From: Typha latifolia | Taxonomy: Eukaryota; Streptophyta; Magnoliopsida; Poales; Typhaceae | Assembly: GCA_019914945.1 (NCBI GenBank) | Contig: CM034099.1 | Location: 1,116,001 to 1,180,000 of the forward strand | Reading direction: 5' to 3' | Length of the DNA: 64,000 bases | Part shown: positions 60,290-64,000 of the stretch, in pieces | Layout of the letters: each line of letters starts with the position of its first letter | Position numbering within the stretch: the stretch's first letter is position 1 | The notes under the pieces: generated by a model | Databases searched by the model: none | Seen by the model: only the letters and a program-made list of their open reading frames with translations | What the model was told of the DNA's origin: nothing | Translations under genes and position numbers: made by a program

Positions 60290-61034
60290 AAACCCCGATC
60301 AAAACCGGATTCCTTTTTGTTTTTTTGGTTTTGTTTTCTGTTTCTATCTATATTTTCAAACTTAAATTTTTTCTGTCTAGATTTCATTTATGTTTTTCTG
60401 TTATTTATTTTTTCTAACTCGGAATCTCAGCCAAATCGTTCAATTCATGCCATTAAAGTTGTGGTCGATCTAAACTTTGATAGAATCATCCAGGTTCTTG
60501 TGCTTTTAATTTTCCCTCTGCCTTTTGCACCACATTTCATCAAATAATAAATTCGTTTTACAAAAAATGCTTCATATACCAAGGATATACTCTCAGATTT
60601 TTCATTTGATCACTGGTTATATACAGCTTGATTGGTACCATTTTTCCATGACTGCCATTGACAAATTAGTAATTCGAGTCATCAACACTATATGAAATAT
60701 TCTTACTGATTCCCTTGTTGCTTCCATATAAAAGAATATACACCAGAGTCAATAGCCAAGCAATGTGATTCAATATAAATTTCCATTTACAAGTTGGACG
60801 AGCAAGAAGAGTAGATTTCCAATCAGAATGGAAACAATCTTTGCCCAAGAAATTATAAGCAAATGGATTAATTTCCCTGCCTCTTCCTTTCTGAAATAAA
60901 TATAGAGCTTTTCATATACATTTGAAAAGTTCACATAATATAACTGATCGAACTCTTTGACTAGCTCTGTCTCCAGTTATCATGCAATGAGTAGGATCTC
61001 TGTACAATAAAATTTATCCAACCTATAAATGTTT

Positions 61035-63618
61035 TCAGGCAGCTTCATCGTCGTCGGTGTCAAGCTCAAGGCCTTCAGCAGCTAGAAGCTGGCTGATGAC
61101 TCTTTTCTTATCTTCCTCTGCTTTTTTCCGCATTAAATCTCTCTTTTTTAAGATAAGGGTATGTCTTTTCAATGTATTGGAGAAGTACTCCATGGATGCT
61201 TTCTTTTCCTTGGCCAATATCCGTCGCTCTTCGTCAGGATCAATCTGAAATAAGACAAAGAAACTTACCTCATCTAGAGGCTTAAAGCATATACTGTTTG
61301 AGTGTGATGCCTCCTATTATGCCGTAAAGTGCCACCATGAAGTTTTATCCAGTGCACAATTGTATTTGAAAAATTGACCTATTATAAGATTGAAGTGCAT
61401 GTGATGCTGATACAGAATAACTGGAAGAGGGGAATAAATATTTACTCACAGATTGACAAGGAATAGATAAAATTGGTTGGAAGAAAATCTCTTAGTAAAA
61501 GAATAACATATCGATTGTAATCAGGATATAAGAAGCCCTGATGGAAGAAACTTACCTGGGATGACAATAAGTCCATTAGAGTGGTGATAATAATAATAAA
61601 TGACCAAAGTTTAATGCGGGCTAAACATCTTGCTATACTTATTCCAGTGTTGTGATACTGTCACATACACATGGTACAATTAAGTATCAATTTTTACGAG
61701 TAATATGACAACTATGAAGTGATTTAAGGGTGAATGGTAAAATGCTGCCTCACAAAATTTCCAGATGCATAGAAAATGAAGATGTTTTCCTAGACGGCCA
61801 GAAAAAGATGCTGCTATGGATAGAATTATTATGGGTCAAAACTTATGAAAAACAAGAAGTTAGCCATAGTAGAAAATTGAAAACGGAATAGCAAGCAATA
61901 TGGACAAGTCTTTATGTAGGTCTACATCAAATTCCACTTTTGAGGACATCATGGTGCTTTAGGCTCAACCTGACCAGAAAAACAGTTTGATACATCTATG
62001 TTCATCAATAAACCTCTAATTAGTTAAGAATGACAATATTAAATGAAGGAAGTATCCCTGATTTAATTAGGTGAGCAGGATTACAGACCTTTGAACGGGA
62101 GAGACGGCGTGCTCGCAGATTCATCTCACGCTGCTGTTGCTCAGCCCAGGCTGCAATTGCCATATCACCCCGCTGATCAAAAGCTTTTCGCTTTTTCATC
62201 AACCATTCCATCCATGCCTGGGAAGCCTGGAAAGAATTAAATAAATAGGACATCAGCTTTCCTCTAATGAAATATTTTTGACATCGATAAAAATGCACCT
62301 AGTTCCAGAATAATTTAACAGCCTATGCACTACAACTCCAGTCTGCAGTATCTCCCAGATTATCAACACTGATGATATGACATCTTCAGAAGTTCATATA
62401 GTACTGAAAATGTGACAGAATCTGATGCAACCAATTTGTCCTTTCCGATTCACTCACATTTTAAACTTTCAAAGGATTAATGGGTTAATTTCATTCCATC
62501 TTGGTATCACCCATTATTTCCCTTCACTTATCACGAAGTAAGAGAGAATGAACTTCAATCATGGTTCTGCTCTCATCACTGATAGTGACACAGGGACATA
62601 AAGTAAATGTGATAATTATCCAGGTGGAAGATTATCAGCATTTCCATAAAAATTAAGCTAGATAGAATCTTCTACCTTCATTGGATTGACTCGGTGATCT
62701 CTATCATATTGCCCTCTCTTTTCCCCATCCATCAGTAGCTCATAAGCTGCTTGTATTTTGATAAAGCGAGCTTCGGCTGTTTCGCCTTCATCAAGAGTTC
62801 CCCTACCATCATACACTTCAGCGGTACAGAACAATCAGTTGAGAATTAAAAATTAAGTGCAAAAAGAATAAAGTATGGCGTCCTGTAGACTAAGCTTCTA
62901 TGTGTTCTATTTAAACGTCTGAGCTAATAAATGGAAAGAGAAGTGCCACAAGGAGGATCAAATGTAAGAAACACCGATTCCTAATATCCACAGCTCCAAT
63001 TGAAGCAAGTACATGGAAGTGGCCCCAGCATACCATGTGGTCCATGAACTAATTATAGCATTGATTCTCGAAGGGAAGTTAAAAAATTCTTTTTGGACCA
63101 GAAGCAAAAAATGGAATTTAAGGATCGGGAAGGAGCAAACCATCCGGGTGATAGAACTTGGCCAATCTCCTGTACGCTGATTTTATCTTCTCGTCATCAG
63201 CATCTCGCACAAGCTCTGTCAATCATACACCAACAAAATTTTGGTTCATTTATTCAAAAACTCACATTAGAAAAAAGATAAAATTTTTTTGGCAATCTAT
63301 CTATCATTTAATCCCAAAAATGAATCCAACGAGAGAAGTTTTCTTTTTTGAGTAATTACCAAGTGTTTCGTAAGGGGATTTCTCGGAATTCCATTTGGAA
63401 AACCTGGTGAGAGTCCTCCTGTGGTTGGTGCGAGACCCCGACGCCATCCTGGGGATCTCGTCGAGGAAGAAAGAGGAAGAGGAAGAGGAGAAGGAGGGTA
63501 TCCGGGGGTTAGCGCTTCGGGCGAAGTTGGTGAACCCTAGGCGGCCATGGCCTCGGTAGCAGTAGATGAATGAGGAGATGGCGGCGTGCGGGCGGCAAAT
63601 TGATCTCAAGCTGCTCAT
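61035..63618 (-). CDS. J-domain (DnaJ/Hsp40-like) protein with organelle-type N-terminus
   Basis: Five exons: 63618-63360, 63215-63141, 62815-62676, 62226-62089 and 61244-61035, predicting 273 residues with all codon splits consistent. The N-terminus (about 1-60) is Ser/Arg-rich with few acidic residues, suggesting a mitochondrial or plastid presequence. The J-domain starts at about 82 (SPYETLELV), with the HPD triad at 109-111 (KFYHPDVYDG), continuing to YELLMDGEKRGQYDRD. The rest is a highly charged helical region (MKKRKAFDQRGDMAIAAWAE, RRLSRSKIDPDEERR, KKRDLMRKKAEEDKKR) ending LELDTDDDEAA. There is no Gly/Phe or zinc-finger region, so it is a type III (DnaJC) J-protein that should stimulate an Hsp70. 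The specific client is unknown. Confidence 0.9.
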
Positions 63619-64000
63619 CTCTTAAGAGCAGGAGAAGTGAAAGATAGAGAAGAGAAGGAGAGAGGAATTAGGGTTGAGGAAGATGGAGAAGAAGGAGAGA
63701 GAAGGGAGGAGGGAGAAGAGACCGGAAGTTGGGAGATTCCGTGACGCGAACACACGGGGAGGGAGCTGAGGTCCTCGGCGAGTGCCACGTTGCCAGTTTC
63801 TTGTTTGAATAAAAAGCTGTTCGCTGTTGGATGGCGACGATTGCATCAGGAGGCGTCCTCAACTACTTCAGCGGTGCGAGATGATTCACTGGCTCTCCAG
63901 TGGACCATACAATACTAGAAAAATTTCCGACCTCATATGAAAAATTATACTACAACGAGGGGTTTAAAACGACATTTTAAGTGGTTGGATGAGAATTTGG
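63619..64000. other. Promoter/leader side of the J-protein gene
   Basis: Purine-rich leader (63630-63720) then upstream flank on the minus strand. No gene is visible to the window end. Confidence 0.55.

Larger units (their letters stand above)
58800..61034. other. Intergenic region with a second tRNA-Trp and a dispersed direct repeat
   Basis: 58800-59130 is GC-rich and probably the PPR leader or promoter. 59500-60200 is very AT-rich and carries an about 85-bp direct repeat. A tRNA-Trp gene lies at 60218-60289. 60300-61034 is AT-rich with the J-protein 3' flank. No protein gene is supported. Confidence 0.6.

Noticed and set aside
1..64000. CRISPR arrays, prokaryotic operons, ribosome-binding sites or rho-independent terminators
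   Set aside because: The window is a plant nuclear sequence with spliced genes; no regularly spaced repeat-spacer arrays were seen.

Overview
This is nuclear DNA from a flowering plant. Nearly all protein genes are split by GT-AG introns, intergenic DNA is AT-rich with small inverted-repeat elements, and the families are plant-specific ones (CYP78A, an E+ type PPR protein, a NOI/RIN4 peptide, plastid shikimate kinase). Several coding regions are strikingly GC-rich in third positions (CYP78A pair, oxidoreductase pair, F-box/kelch) while neighbours are not. That split composition suggests a monocot, probably not a grass; this is inference from composition only.

Layout. 0.1-1.5 kb (+): 3' end of an F-actin capping protein beta gene with a MITE-like insert in an intron. 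3.2-5.6 kb (+): a CCCH zinc-finger gene with an (AG)31 tract upstream. 6.3-6.9 kb (-): a small two-exon gene for a membrane-anchored LEA-like protein, visible only after splicing. 9.0-12.9 kb (-): a protein with 11 tandem Cys/His repeats, long 5' leader intron and overlapping uORF. 15.3-20.0 kb (-): ABCF5-type ABC protein, nine exons. 21.6-22.6 kb (+): NOI/RIN4-like protein. 23.3-28.3 kb (-): DRG-family GTPase, ten exons. 31.6-35.9 kb (+): plastid shikimate kinase, ten exons. 36.7-39.1 kb (+) and 39.4-40.6 kb (-): a tail-to-tail pair of GFO/IDH/MocA oxidoreductases. 43.5-44.5 kb (-): F-box/kelch. 47.1-48.9 kb (+) and 54.3-56.0 kb (-): a tail-to-tail pair of CYP78A P450s. 53.9 and 60.2 kb (+): two identical tRNA-Trp(CCA) genes. 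56.8-58.8 kb (-): E+ class PPR protein. 61.0-63.6 kb (-): J-domain protein.

The genes are not an operon or an obvious biosynthetic cluster; they look like ordinary independently transcribed loci. The notable architecture is the two inverted, tail-to-tail paralogue pairs within 20 kb, each with conserved intron position and identical second-exon length. The P450 pair also shares a 16-bp TATA block. No clearly new biological system is visible. The best leads are the spliced small membrane/LEA-like gene, the overlapping uORF on the Cys/His-repeat gene, altered motif residues in the ABCF and oxidoreductase proteins, the single-finger CCCH protein, and several undescribed small repeat elements. 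Exon junctions were derived by hand from splice consensus, reading-frame continuity and remembered family sequences; no alignment or transcript search was run.
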